DNA of 64,000 nt from NCBI GenBank assembly GCA_005406025.1, contig BGZK01000539.1, positions 302,886-366,885 on the forward strand. Reading direction: 5' to 3'. The first letter of the stretch is position 1. The number at the start of each line of letters is the position of its first letter. A model generated the notes under the pieces. The model saw only the letters and a program-made list of their open reading frames with translations. It was not told the DNA's origin and did no database searches. Below are positions 46,840 to 59,883 of this stretch, piece after piece. A program made the translations under genes and the position numbers. Source of the DNA: Eumeta japonica. Its lineage: Eukaryota; Arthropoda; Insecta; Lepidoptera; Psychidae.

Positions 46840-46899
46840 CAACGAAGGAGGTTAGTAATATTTACACTATATTGTAAATATTACTAACCTGCTTCGTCG
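46840..46899. repeat. Hairpin, 24-nt core arms, 6-nt loop
   Basis: Arms 46843-46866 and 46873-46896 complement with one mismatch; pairing continues outward to 46840/46899 with a further mismatch. Confidence 0.85.
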
Positions 46900-47534
46900 G
46901 TTTACCGAATACTGTCAGTGTCGGATATCTTGTACGTATAGACAGCACTATTATCTCAATCTCATAGCATTTATAACTTCGGTTTAGCAAATATAGGACA
47001 GCTGCAAATTTATATCTATGACTTTGGACATATGAAACAGTTGCCTTGTCTAATACCACAGTATTTATTAATACATTTACATTTTGCTTTAATTTATTCT
47101 TGTTCTACATTTAGGTCAATTAAATATACCATATTTTTTCAATGTCGAATTTTAATTCTATACTCTCAAATTTGACACAAGCTCGTTGTTGCTATGAACA
47201 GACAAGTTCTACGATACACGTGGCTTATTTCATACACGCTAACATTATATTTTTGGCAAAATGGAAAAGGATCTAGAAATGGGAAGTACCTATTTATTAA
47301 GTTATTTTGATATGAATCTAAACAATGTTTTCGTTTTTCATTAATATGGGCCTTTCTTAAGTCATATGTACCTTGGATGCTTGAAGATATGTGCGGTTTC
47401 GAGTTATTGATTGAACAATGAAGTTTGCTAATATATGATTAATATTATGTCAGCCTGGTCTGGTCTTAGTGAAATACTAATATGTGTTATGGAATTATAA
47501 TGCGGACACCGTTTGGAGATCTACGCTTATACTA

Positions 47535-47590
47535 GCGAGAATATGTTATTAATGATAGCGATGTTTCCACCATTAATAACATATACTCGC
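47535..47590. repeat. Hairpin, 20-nt arms, 16-nt loop
   Basis: Arms 47535-47554 and 47571-47590 complement with one mismatch. Confidence 0.8.
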
Positions 47591-47594
47591 CCCT

Positions 47595-47664
47595 CATATA
47601 ACCTCACTTAGAAAAGCAAGTAATACCGTTGTATCACTTGCTTTTCTAAGTGAGGTTTCATATA
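47595..47664. repeat. Hairpin, perfect 21-nt core arms
   Basis: acctcacttagaaaagcaagt-type arm 47601-47621 and its exact complement 47636-47656; weaker pairing extends outward. It begins five bases after the preceding hairpin. Confidence 0.85.
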
Positions 47665-48327
47665 AACTTCATCACATTTTATTGGCCCGTTTAATACGGA
47701 ACAGAATAAGGTTTTTATAAGAGGAACAACTCTCAATTTATTTTGGTGAACTGAAACTCACGGTCGCAGAGATAAATATAATTTATCGTTTCACTTAAAC
47801 GACTCTGGAGTTTCGAGTTGTTGGGTAAACATTTAGCGTCGACAAGCGGTATTTTTAATTTTCCGCTTGAAAAATTAAAAATTTTCGTTTGATTAGGGTA
47901 GTTATTGTTTTCAACCCGATTTCTTTATTAGATGTTGACGTTTTAAGGTCCTAAGAAGATTTTTAGAGAGATGCACCTATGTATGTATACCTGTGCGTGT
48001 GTGCACACGCACGTACGCAAGCTGCGTACGTGCGAGTGTGTGTATGCATGTGTGTGGGTGTGTGTGTTTGTGTGTGCGTATTTATGTACACTTTACCTAC
48101 ACAGGTAAAGCTAGAACATCTTTAAAAATAATGAAGTGATTGGAATCAGAATTGCGGCATTTAAAAGAACATGAATGGCCTTAAATTTGATATCAATAAA
48201 ACTAGTATATTTTGAGAAATTTTAAAAGAAACTTTGCGAAAACCTTTATTACAAATAATTTTCAAATCTTTTAACTGGCCCAAAATCTTATCAGCTCTGT
48301 CCCTAATAAAATTATAGAATTTTTCAA

Positions 48328-48393
48328 AATCCAATTTCAATTAAGTTCACAATAATCGATAGCGATTGTAGTGAACTTAATTGAAATTGGATT
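48328..48393. repeat. Hairpin, perfect 23-nt arms, 20-nt loop
   Basis: Arms 48328-48350 and 48371-48393 are exact reverse complements (core caatttcaattaagttcac). The size fits a small-RNA precursor, but perfect pairing is unusual for animal microRNA. Confidence 0.85.
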
Positions 48394-51025
48394 ACTTCTT
48401 CTCAATACTATTGTGAACGAATGATTTTTAGAACATAGTTATTTCGTAATGGTTTTAAATTTTTTTAAAGTCGCCTTTGCAAAGTGAAACATTTTTTCAC
48501 GCTTGAAAATCTACTGTGAACGTTGCAAGTTTTGTTGAAATCGATTAAATTACTTAAAATATTTGTTGTAAACATTTGTGTAGTCGAAAAAATGTTTTCC
48601 AAAAAAAAAGAAGAATGTTTACGTGTTTTATAGGCGGAAAATATAATTTAGAACTCAAAATAACGCGGCAAGTTTTGGACCTAGCCTGTAAGTTTAACCA
48701 CAAATTTTGCATAAACGTGTACAAATGTAATAAAACCACACTGCCCTTTTGATTCGCTGTTAAATAGAAGAATTTGTTTTAGTTTATTGTTTAAGGTTTT
48801 GGACTTTTCGATAAATACGAAAATATATAATTAAGCAATTACTAAAAAAAAACATACAAAAATCCAATTAAAAAAATTTTAGTCTATCTGTCGTGATAAA
48901 ATGTTTTATTAAAATATATCATCTAAAATTCATAGAGACAATACTTAATGACAGTAAAATAATTATTTTTAAATATTTCTAAGAGACAATTAACTTTTGA
49001 AGATGTTCTTAGCAAGGAAACGATCTGTTTGCAGCGAGAAATAACGATTTAAATTGTTTCGTTTTTTTTTTAATTCGGTTATTTTCCGAAAGCAAAGATA
49101 TATTGTTTAAGGAATCGAAAATAATTCATCCCTCTTCGTTACATTATTATTGTAAGATTAGTTATACAAATTAGTCATACAATGCGTTTTTTCATATTGA
49201 AATCGAATTATCATTTATTAATAAATAAAATAAAATTATTCAAAATATCTTCACTCGATAAGCAGAGCCATAACAAAATGCTCTATTATTCGCTTCTCTG
49301 TGACATACATAAATCAATACAGATGAGAGTTAATGAAAGAGGTAATTTCTTAAGTTTTTATTAATGAACGTCTCCCAAGACACTTAAGTTTAAATGTGAA
49401 ATGACAATACAGTAGGAATATCACAGTGATAAGATTTATCATTTAATTGAACGAGGATACTCTTTGTTTTCCGGATCAGAAAAATTTAATAGTTTATGTT
49501 GTAAAAATGGTGAATTTATATATGGTAGACAATAAATATTATAAAAACGCGTAGTTCGTTCTAATAACACCTGATATTATTACAATCGTTTGGTTTCATT
49601 TCTCTTTTCCGAGATTCACTGCAATGCCATTCTTGGCAATAAAAAGGTATTATTAATGTGGTTGTTAGCGTAGGGTTACGAGCTCATCGCCTGTATGGCA
49701 GGCGAGATAAAAAGTGTTTACCTTTAGTTGAATACCCACAAAAGGAAGGGAAGTAGTGTTAATTCTGATCACGTGGTGACGGAACAAAAAATTTCAAAAG
49801 AATTAATTTTGAAATTGAGCTTTTGTCCCGAAATAAAAACGTAAAAGCAGATATATTTTTGAGTTAAATTATGTTATGAGACTGACGACAGAGAAGTAGC
49901 AGTTTTTTTATTTGGAAAATAAAAATACGGTTTTAAATATTTTATCGTATTTTATTTATCGATATTAAGTCGAAACTTATATCACTCGCATAAAAAAAAA
50001 CTATCGACAACCTTTTTAAATTATGAAACGTGCGACGTGTCTAGTTTATTTATAAACGCTTAGTCTATAAATAAGAATGGAATGAATCGGTTATGTATTA
50101 CCCAATAGCAATACAAAAATAGTAATGTATTATGTATTGTTTTTTCGGTTTGTAGGGCTTGCTTTATTGTTTGGAGAGTATACCGCAACAAAATAATAGA
50201 ATTAGTAGCAACATGAAACAGCAAATAAATAATTGAAGAGCCATTGAGAGAGGATGAATTTTCTACCTTTCCTAATATGTTACACATAGAAGTATTTGGC
50301 GATGAACAGCCATTAAATTCTATTAATTCGATAATGATCACATGCAGCTTAAACTTTAACATTAATCTTGCTATTTTGAAAACTATTTAAGAAAACCATA
50401 TACCTTAAATGGAAAATTCTTTTGTTATTGTTGAAAAAATAACAAGTTTTATAAGTTTTAAAAATGAAATGATATTCATGAATATGAAGTTTGAAAAAAT
50501 ATGGCAATACTGTTTTCTTATGGTGTTGTTTCCTCGAAATATTTTTTAATTTTTGTACTATTGTGTAGATGTTGTTATGTAATTGTAACGTCACTGTTTA
50601 CAACATTTGTAAAGATATGGATGTGTCTTCGAAATAAAACCATATTATTATCAACTTAATATATTTGATTATAGATCGAATAAGTATAAATAAAACGTGG
50701 ATTCCAAACCGATTTAATTTACATATTTTATGAGCTACAAATGCGGAAAGAATGTAAAAAAATAAAAGAGGAACTTAATGAATTTTAAGAAATTTAAAAT
50801 CACACAATATAAGTGTGAAGTTATGATTTCACGGTATTATAGTGTTTATAATGTTTTAAAATATTCAAATGTTAATTACAATGAACGACAAGTATAGTTC
50901 GCTGGTTTGTGTATAGTAGTAAATAAAAAGAACACAATTATACGAAAATATGGGTAAAGAACAGAATACTAATTGCATATTTACGAAATTTTACAGACTT
51001 AGAGCTTTTTCCACGATCTCTTTGT

Positions 51026-51169
51026 TAACTGGCTTTCATCAAAAAGTCACTTCTAAAATTAATTTTGCATCCCACGTCCTCTTTTAGCCCTAACAACTGT
51101 TAAAAGGACGTGGAAAGCTAAATTCGTTTTAAAAATGACTTTTTTGAAATAAGTCAGTTTTAACCAATC
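51026..51169. repeat. Imperfect long inverted repeat, arms about 60 nt
   Basis: 51026-51086 pairs with 51110-51169: the inner part ccacgtcct / aggacgtgg is exact, the outer part (ttaaaatt..., gactttttgaaa) has gaps. Confidence 0.65.
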
Positions 51170-52024
51170 TTTTGAAAACAAAAATTGTGATAAATAAAAT
51201 ATTGAATTTAGGGGCATATTAGGTAATAAAGCTAATGAATGATTAATTAATAGACTGCAATAAAATTAATCAGGTTGCAGAAATATAATGCTACTAGTAA
51301 ACAACAATATACTAATAAATTTTGTTATAGTATAAATAACAAAATTCATTTTCAGTTTCGTTATGTACAAATGTGACCACAAACAAAGATAACACAGTTG
51401 AATTAACGGAAAATTAATATCGCAAATAGTATCTATGACTTTCTCTATTCCACGCGGGTCAAGTTTAAAAGAGGTTGCACTAAATTTCCAACTCCAGCAA
51501 CAAATATACACAGAAATACTGGCAACCGAGGCATACCTTTTGTTGGTTTTGAATCCAGATCAGAGTTTTTGAGAATGAATGCAAATTAATCTTCACAGGT
51601 CATTTCATTTTGCAAAAAAAATATAACATACCTTCTGTACTTTATATGGGTATTTGAGATAAGAAAATACAATCCTCATTCGCTTTATATGCATATTACA
51701 TCTACAACCTGCCACTTGCAAGGGCATCTAGCCGAGATATGCTAATTAAAAGTTGACTTTACAGTGTCAAAATTTAGTTGAAAGAGTACGCATATAGCAT
51801 TTAAAAATTTTGCTTTTACAATTTTTCTTTAAAATAAACACAAATATTGTTTAGAATGCAAATTCCTTTCCTTATCACATACACTCAATAAGCCTAGTAG
51901 AGCATACTAATTGTAAGGAATTTCGATCAGAAGCTATTGTCGCTGTTTGCACTTCCGCCTATTTATTATCTACTCGCGGTTAATTATGCGTTTCCGTCCA
52001 TTAATCAACTGTGGAACCACAATC

Positions 52025-52140
52025 TAAAAGCGGTGTTGGTCCAGTGGTTTGAGGCGTCGCCTTCAAACCTTAAGGCCCGGGTTTTAATCCTGAGCGCGGG
52101 CGAATCGGCCTATGAATTTTTATATTCAGTCAAATAGAAC
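52025..52140 (+). repeat. tRNA-derived SINE-like unit
   Basis: ggtgttggtccagtggtttg (box A) and gcccgggttttaatcctga (box B type) about 35 bases apart. Followed by non-coding DNA. Confidence 0.6.
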
Positions 52141-54071
52141 AGCTCTCTACGTGAATTGGAGAGCATCTTAAGTGTCGTTTGTCCTGAATATTGTTACAGT
52201 GTCGATAGCAACATTCGTTGGCTGTTTATGCTAAGCCTGCTGAGGAGGGTAAGATGCAGTACGAGGATAATGGAAGCCTGACGCATTAATTGATTGCTTC
52301 ATCATATGACTGTATTTTTTCTGCACTTTCTGTAAATTATATAACACTGAAAGAGGAACATTAATGCCGACATAGCAATGTTTGCATTGAACCAAATACG
52401 GATAAGTTAAAAATGAAAAATCTTTATTTCGCCGTTTTATATTTATCATCTTTTCAGAAAGATTGTCCTAATAAATTAAGTATAAGTTGCTAGTTTATGT
52501 CACAAATGTCAAGAAATTGTTTTCCGGTAGTAATTTTTCTGATTTAGCCTATTTTCAAAGCAAAACATCTTCATCTACAAGCATTTAATTGTTTTAAATT
52601 ATTAAAACCTAAACTATTATAACTAATAATTTTGTTTTCGGCAATTAAAGTGAATACCTAAAAAGCATTTGTTATACTTTATCAAATTTTTAAATATTAG
52701 TTAGCGATATGAATTAATTTTGAGTTTAAATTATCTATTCAAAAACATTATTTTACTGTAATATCAAAATACTTTCTACTTTTTTACGCATTCAAAATAG
52801 AAGTATGATGCACTTACTCATTTATCATTTAGCGTATGACACGGGTAAGAGTGAAAGCTCACACTTCATAAACCTTTAAGCTTTTAAGTTTCGAAAACCA
52901 TTGTTTTGTCTCTGCTTTCATTAAAAAAATAACGAAAAATCATATAATATAAATGAAGGATTGCGTTTCTAAGGGCTGAAATACAATTCAAATAATTTCT
53001 ATTATGACATTTGTTTAATGTTAACTTGCAATACCACCTCGAAATTCTATGCAGTTGCGAATTCTCAACAAGACTGCAGTGTGACGCGGTTACAACCCGA
53101 GTACAATGCAGGCCAGCGCGATAAATTCAAACTAGTGCGAACTGCAATTAAGATCTTGCGGACGCACGCCGAGCTCCACATCGGCACGAGCTGCGAAGCA
53201 AATTAAACGATACACCTGAGACTGGATGCGGTAAAGTTGGCGATGGCGCAGTCAGTTCGTACAAGTTGTTGATGATTCAAATGTTCCAGTACGGGCCGTG
53301 GTTTATAATATGATAGACGCTAGGCCAGAGTTTTCGTTATTGTTCATGAATTTAATTTTGATTGTTCTAAATATTTTGGTAGTCTCATCACTTTTTTTTA
53401 AATCAGGATATTATGCACCATTCAATGCAAAAGTATTAGAGAGTACTTTAAGATTGAAAATTATTTTCACCTTTTTTCAGAAACTATTGTTATTAGCTTT
53501 AGAATTACAGTAAGTAGTTTCCTATTGAAAATGGCCATCTAATATGGTGTCGTTAGATTATAATTAATTAAAATATAATTTTATAATAGGTCAAGGAAAC
53601 TACTACAAATAGTAACGACCTCTAGTTTTACATAAATGCATCTCTTCGTTACCATCTGTTATGAAGATATTGATTTGTAATAGTAACAATAATACATTCT
53701 AGCTGGCATTTTTTTCTTAATTTTTTCTTGTATATTATCAACATAAATGCAAACAATACGAAGCGTATACTTTTGGTTTTCCATTTTCTTTTTGTTTTCC
53801 GATAATATAAACTGTTATATCAGTAGGCGAACGTTAATATAATATTTACCATTGGATTTAAACGACTGCCACGAAGTCCAGTGTGTTTGGCCTGTATATT
53901 ATACACCACTTTTAATTTTTAGAATTAACCAATTCGAAACTGAAAAATAATAAAACACATTTAAATTTAAAAAATAGAACCCTTTATCAACCTTATTATA
54001 TAATTCGTATTCATCTGTCATTTGTTTTTTCAAATTGGTGGCAAAAAGAATTTTTTTTATATAACATCAAC

Positions 54072-54971
54072 ATGAATTTAACGCCAGAAAATTTTCGTGC
54101 AATGATTTTTTATGATTTTCGTTGCTATTTAAACCAACAAGAAAGTTATAAAAATTTTGATGGTCCTTTCATAATGAGTCATTCCTTACCACTGTTTATA
54201 ACTGGTTTACCAAGTTTAAACGTGACCGCATTAATCTGACTGACGATCTGAGTGGAGGACTCCACGTAGGGCAACGACCGAAGACATCAGTGTTATACAG
54301 GTCACGATAGAGACCTACAAAAGAGTGATCTTCCGGCAGATATGGACAAGCTTATGCATTGGTATGAGTCAAGTGCACAAAATCCTAACATTTAGCGGTC
54401 AGGAACCATTTTTTTTGGTGGATACCTCATAATTTGACTGAAGTTAAAAACTCCATCGTGTTAATTAATGCTGCGAAACGATGCAAAGATTAACCAGTGT
54501 TCGCTCAAATGCGGTATACGACATAGTTACAGCTGGCGAAAGCTGGATTCGCTGTTATTATTCCAAAACCTAAAAACAGTCTGCAAAATAATATGCAAAC
54601 AATATGCAAAAATTGTTTTAGAAGATAAAAAAAAAACAGTCAATGCATATTGGTACACTAGTAACTGTTTGCCTTTCGTTTTGAAAAAAGTTTGGGAAAA
54701 ACGACATCGCAGTAAAATTATCCTTCATCATAACAACGCCTCACCATATACCGCCAGACAAACTACGAACTATTTGGGGAAGTTAGGTATAAAAGTACTA
54801 GCTCACCCGTCTAACAGCTCCGACCTTACATGTTGCGATTTTTATTGATTTCTTAAAATAAAATAAAAAAAAACTTTGAAAAAAGTAGTTTATTGATGCG
54901 GAGGAAGTAGTGGCTGCATATGAAAAGGGCGTCGAAGCCACCCCTAAGTGCGAGTGGCAAATAACTTGCTA
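54072..54971 (+). pseudogene. Second dead mariner transposase
   Basis: Starts MNLTPENFRAMIFYDFRCYL, with later pieces WWIPHNLTEVKNS, KKTVNAYWYTSNCLPFV (in the open frame 54468-54848), RSKIILHHNNASPYTARQTT and EEVVAAYEKGVEATPKCEWQ. The second catalytic Asp is Asn (HHNNAS), the third is present (CCDFY), the first lies in a decayed part. The last 25 or so codons are missing. Diverged from the copy at 41490-42521, so a separate insertion. Confidence 0.8.
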
Positions 54972-57959
54972 GTTTGTTTAGTTTTAGATTTTCTAAAGGC
55001 TTTGAGTTTAATCCACGTATATATGTATCGCCGTTCTTATCGTTCCCTCGCTACTTAAAACTTAGTGGTCGAACTCGCTAAACCATAGATCCTAAGATTT
55101 GTATTGGCGGTGAAAGTGTCGCTGTATACTATATCACAACATATTAAAATTACAAAAAAATCGAAGTGGCGAATTTCTGGAACAAAATGAGACCTCTTGA
55201 TAATTTTCTTTCTTCCTAACATTTTTAATACATGATATATATGCAACGTACACGTTTGGAAGTATTCTGAAATGATAAATTTTGAAGACTCGCATTATTC
55301 CAAGTAGTCTCACAACGTCTTCTTTGACCGTCCACAATGTCTTTTCAGCTGACTGCGTGACTGGAAACACAGAAGTATGTTTTTCACGTGTATCCGATTA
55401 TGTATGTATTTAAAAGTCTTCGTACTCTCGAAAAATCACAGTGGGTGGTAAGGCTTCTATCAATTTTCTACACTGTGCGATGATTATTGATAAGGTTATG
55501 TTTTTATGAAATCAGATTGGCGGCCGTTAAATCCAAAATGGTGGTAAAGACAAAAAAAAATTGCATGCCATATCGAGTATATATTATTGAATACCTCTTC
55601 TAAAATCTAGTTGATGTTTTTTAGTCTATTTTATATTTTAGTGTGTTTAAGAATTATATAACGTCAAAATTTTATTAATAATAATATATTTATAAAACTA
55701 ATTAATTACAATTATTATAACAAGACACGTCTTTGACACCGTTAATGACGAAAAAGTAATTCAACTACGTCGTTAAAACAGAACTAAATAGAAGAAAATA
55801 AAAATAATAAAAAAAATGAAAACCCGACTGCGTAAAAGCGAATTTTAAAAAGATGGGAACCAGTTGTAAAAAAATCATTCAACCAAAAGTGACAAACATT
55901 TGTAGTCGGAGACATGCGCATACCTAGAGTCGCAGCAAATGGTAAAACGTTAATCTAATGCCTCTGACTGTAAATATTTGTCGTATTTGATTGGATGATT
56001 TTTTTTCATCTCAGTTATATATTTTTAATTCACATTTACGCAATCGAGGTTTTTATTTGCTAATTATTGTTTTTTTTGCTCTTGTTTACTCATTATCATT
56101 ACAATATTATTCTTTATTAAATAGATAAAACACTTGGTTGTTTTTTTGATATCCACGCACCACCATTGTAATTGATGCGAAGAAATGCGCTTTGTAAACT
56201 CAGTAACGTAGATGTTTATATTGTTTATAAAACATTACGATTACTTAACCGTTTTGGTAATGAAGGAATTAGTATATATTTGACACTTTTCAAAAAGTTA
56301 TGAAGCTTTAATGAGCGGTTGTGGCCCGAGGAGGATTGATTCGAATCAATTCGTACCGAATTTGAACCCTCATCACAGAGTATTCAAAAGATAAATCAAA
56401 TAAAACCACTTGTCCTGCTCATTTTAAAACATGTTAAGTCCCCGATTTCAGACGTTGTTATCCCGTTAGTGACAATGATCGTCAACAGCCTTGAACAAGT
56501 ATTGAATCTGCGAGGGTAGCTTGACATCTACGCCCTCCTACTAAAAAAATGTGAAAGCAGTGCCTAAGTGCCTTGCAGTTAAGTGAAATATAGGTGGTAT
56601 CAGCGAGTACTGTGGTAAAGCCATATTATGGTTTATTGCACTTCAACATAATACCACATTCTATCTAACAAAATACTGACGTGAAGTAGCGGGACTGCTT
56701 TTATTGTTTCCTTTCGTCTAGTGAGTGAGAGTTTCGGTGGTACATTCCCCTTTCTCACTTACACCTCAACAGCCCAATCACCTCCATTATATAAACCTAT
56801 TCCATCTGAAGAAACTGACAATGCATTGGTAACACCTCTACGTTTGCTAGTGTTCATGGGATGCGGTGACCATCTGCTCTCCGATATTTTGCTTGCTCGT
56901 TTGTTCTTCAAAAATTTTATAAAGAAAAAATTTGGAGAAACTAGATTTACATATTATACCTACATGAATCTAAATAATTATTTGAATATTGCAATTACAA
57001 AAAATATTGATATTCAATTGCATGTCCGGTAAAAAGATCCTTGCTTCGTAAGTGCGGTGTTTAAGTTCCACTTTTAGGGGTAATCTAGCTTTGCTTAACT
57101 TGGTTTTTGCTGTTGTGTACGTGATGCGATTTCACAAAAGTACTACAGTTGGCGTACCTCGCGGCCGACCCAATTACATTTAACAAAAATTATGTACCAA
57201 GATTAAATGTTATGAATGATTTATTATTTCATAACACATGACAACAATAGCATTCAAACACAATAATACATAAAAAAAATTTGGTTGCCTGTAAAGTCGG
57301 TATACGGGCGAAAGTTTTACGTGACAACGACTTTGAATGGTAAAATCATTTTAATGTGAATATTCATTCGTATAGTAGGAAGAAGGATGAAATAATAGTA
57401 ACAATTTAAAACATTTATTTATACAAAGAATTATATTTAAAACATTAATTTATACAAAGAATCTCGCACTGAATTTCATATTAACAAAATTTTATTTTTA
57501 CCTTTACACATACATACGTATTTATATACAAATATACATACAATAACTTGCAATACATTTGCAAGCTATGCACTAATTCTCTAGTGCTGCGCGGCGGACC
57601 GATCATGGTTGAGTGGGAGAGGACGCAGAATTCGGCGGGCCTCTCTTTCGTTCGGTGACTCTCATCGTTACGTTACCGAGCGTTACACTTTTTCATAAGT
57701 GACTCCCAGCCGCAACCTAATTTAAGACGTTGTCACGTCAAAAAATGATAGTGTAGAGTTCAACTGCAGCTGATTTTTTTAACTAATATGTGATTTTAAA
57801 TAAAGTTAGGTTCTTCAGATTATTCAAGTAATTTCAACAAGTTCATGAAAGGCATTTTTATGCGTTCATCTATTATGTTATTTAGGGCAAAATATGCGTT
57901 GTTCTTTATATAGTTTAATTTTTTTATGTTCATCTTTTTATCCTGTTCTCGCATTTATT
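54972..57959. other. Intergenic with SINE-like and repeat DNA
   Basis: A SINE-like unit lies at 56310-56420 (agcggttgtggcccgagg; aatttgaaccctcatc). From about 56430 to 57060 is a probable repeat whose 103-codon open frame starts at a GTG and has no motif. No gene supported. Confidence 0.45.
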
Positions 57960-58180
57960 TACCAGACGCAGGATAGTGAGCGAAGTACTGTCACCGCGCT
58001 GTAACGAGTTATTAATTAGGGGCGCGCGCTGCGACCGGGCCGCGTCTTCTCACGGCTCTTAAGCGCCGATCCGCGGCGTAATCAAAATTAATCGCTAACT
58101 AATCTCCAGGACAGAGGGCTTTGGCCGGCGGATTGTTTACACGGCCGCGCGGCTACGCGGCGTGCGCGCAGCTCTGGATG
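57960..58180. other. GC-rich islet with homeodomain-type sites
   Basis: Strongly GC-rich (ggggcgcgcgctgcgaccgg, cacggccgcgcggctacgcg) yet containing attaattagg (58011-58020), aaaattaatcgctaactaat (58084-58103). No open frame with motifs. This composition is common in insect developmental enhancers; inference only. Confidence 0.4.
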
Positions 58181-59852
58181 ATGCGTGTGGGAAATATCTA
58201 TGATTCAATAACGGATTTCTTTGGTAACGAACTCTCGGTTGACCTTTTATTTTTGATACATTTCCTATTACGGTGAGCGTGGGGCTCATCTGAAGCGTGT
58301 CATTTCAATGTTTTACGGCTGTTGTTATTGATAGGCGTTTCGTGTTCCCCGTATTGGACAGGATCGAGGATCATAGTAACGGAACTCTCATATTTAATCA
58401 AGCCAGCCTTTCCACAGAGGGTCGCTTAGCTTGACTTCATGGACTGAAATTGCTATGAAAACGCTCTGAACCTTCTAACACATTCTGCTAACACGCCAGT
58501 CAGCGAATAAGGATTGAAATAAAACAAAAGTTTAAAATATTTTAATTAGCTACATAACAAAAATTTTCTCCCGACTTTCAATTTATCCGTGATAAATTGA
58601 AATTATTATACCTTCGGACAATCACTTTGACGACTCTCATTGTTGTAATTAACTTCCCGACGTATTCTACGACCATCCACAGGGTATTTTTATTCATCTT
58701 CGCGAAAGAAAAAGGAGGGTTATATTTTTTACACGTACCTCTGTATGATTAATATTTGTCGGATTCTTTATACCCTCGAAACATCGCAACGGTTCGATAG
58801 ATTTTGATAAAATGGGGTGTCTATTGATTTGTTTAAGCCGTAGAATAGCCATAGACGTTTTCACAAAATCAGAATTGCGGCCGTAAAATACGAAATGACG
58901 ATTAAGAAGAATAAAAAAAAGCATATATTGAGTGACATATATTGATATGACATATCAAGATGATGTTCCGTAAAATAATTTACTTCAATAAGCTCTATTA
59001 AAGAATTACACAACCGGAAAATTTAAAGAACAAAAACATATCAATAAAAGCAATTCATTGTGATTACATTGATGCCGCTAATGACGAGAAAACAATCGTA
59101 ATATATTGTTAAAATAGAAGTAAAAAATAGTAAATAAAAAAAAATGTGTGTCAGCTTCGACGCACGACTGGAGTTTACTCCTTAAGTACGATTGTCTAAA
59201 CATACGCAAAAAGAGTTAATTTAAGTGAAAAATTTCGTTTTGACTAAAAATTTAAGAAAAACGATTAAAGATAAAATTTTTTTAGCCTATCTACAATTAT
59301 TTCATTTTTCATTTATCGTAAAAAAACCAAGATTTATTATAACTACAGTTATTAAAATATTATGGAAAGTATTTTGAATATTTTTGTTTTACCAATAATT
59401 TAAGAAAAAGCATTAGAGAATTTTTAACCTATCTACAATTATTTTGTATTTTAATTTTAAGTAAAAGACGGAGATTTATTGTAATTAAAATTATAAAATA
59501 TTATCAAGAGTATTTAAAATTATTTTGATAATATTGTCTTATTATTAATTAAAATTATTTACGTTATAATAATAATTCATTAAATAAATTATTATAATAA
59601 CCTTGAAAAATTATAACCTACCGAAACGACGTGTTCATTTGATATTCCAGCATTATTATCTACACCACTTTCTTCCATAGTTTATATCAATTCACCAAAT
59701 ATAATAATAATACATATAAAATTCACGATAATAATAGTAATTATTAATAATTATAGTAATAAATCAAATGTTAATAATAAATATTTACATTGTAAAAGAA
59801 CACTTTAAAACACAAACAAAATGATCCATATTAGAATTGTATAACTGATATA

Positions 59853-59883
<31 letters not shown>

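Larger units (their letters stand above)
44576..54071. other. Gene-poor AT-rich region
   Basis: No open frame here shows a known motif or fitting splice sites. It includes a GC-rich islet (45440-45515), a gt/ca-rich tract (47995-48080) with a perfect 12-nt palindrome at 48008-48034, and the hairpins and SINE listed separately. Confidence 0.5.

Noticed and set aside
56721..57032. 103-codon plus-strand frame
   Set aside because: Starts at a non-ATG codon, has no motif, and the surroundings look like repeat DNA.
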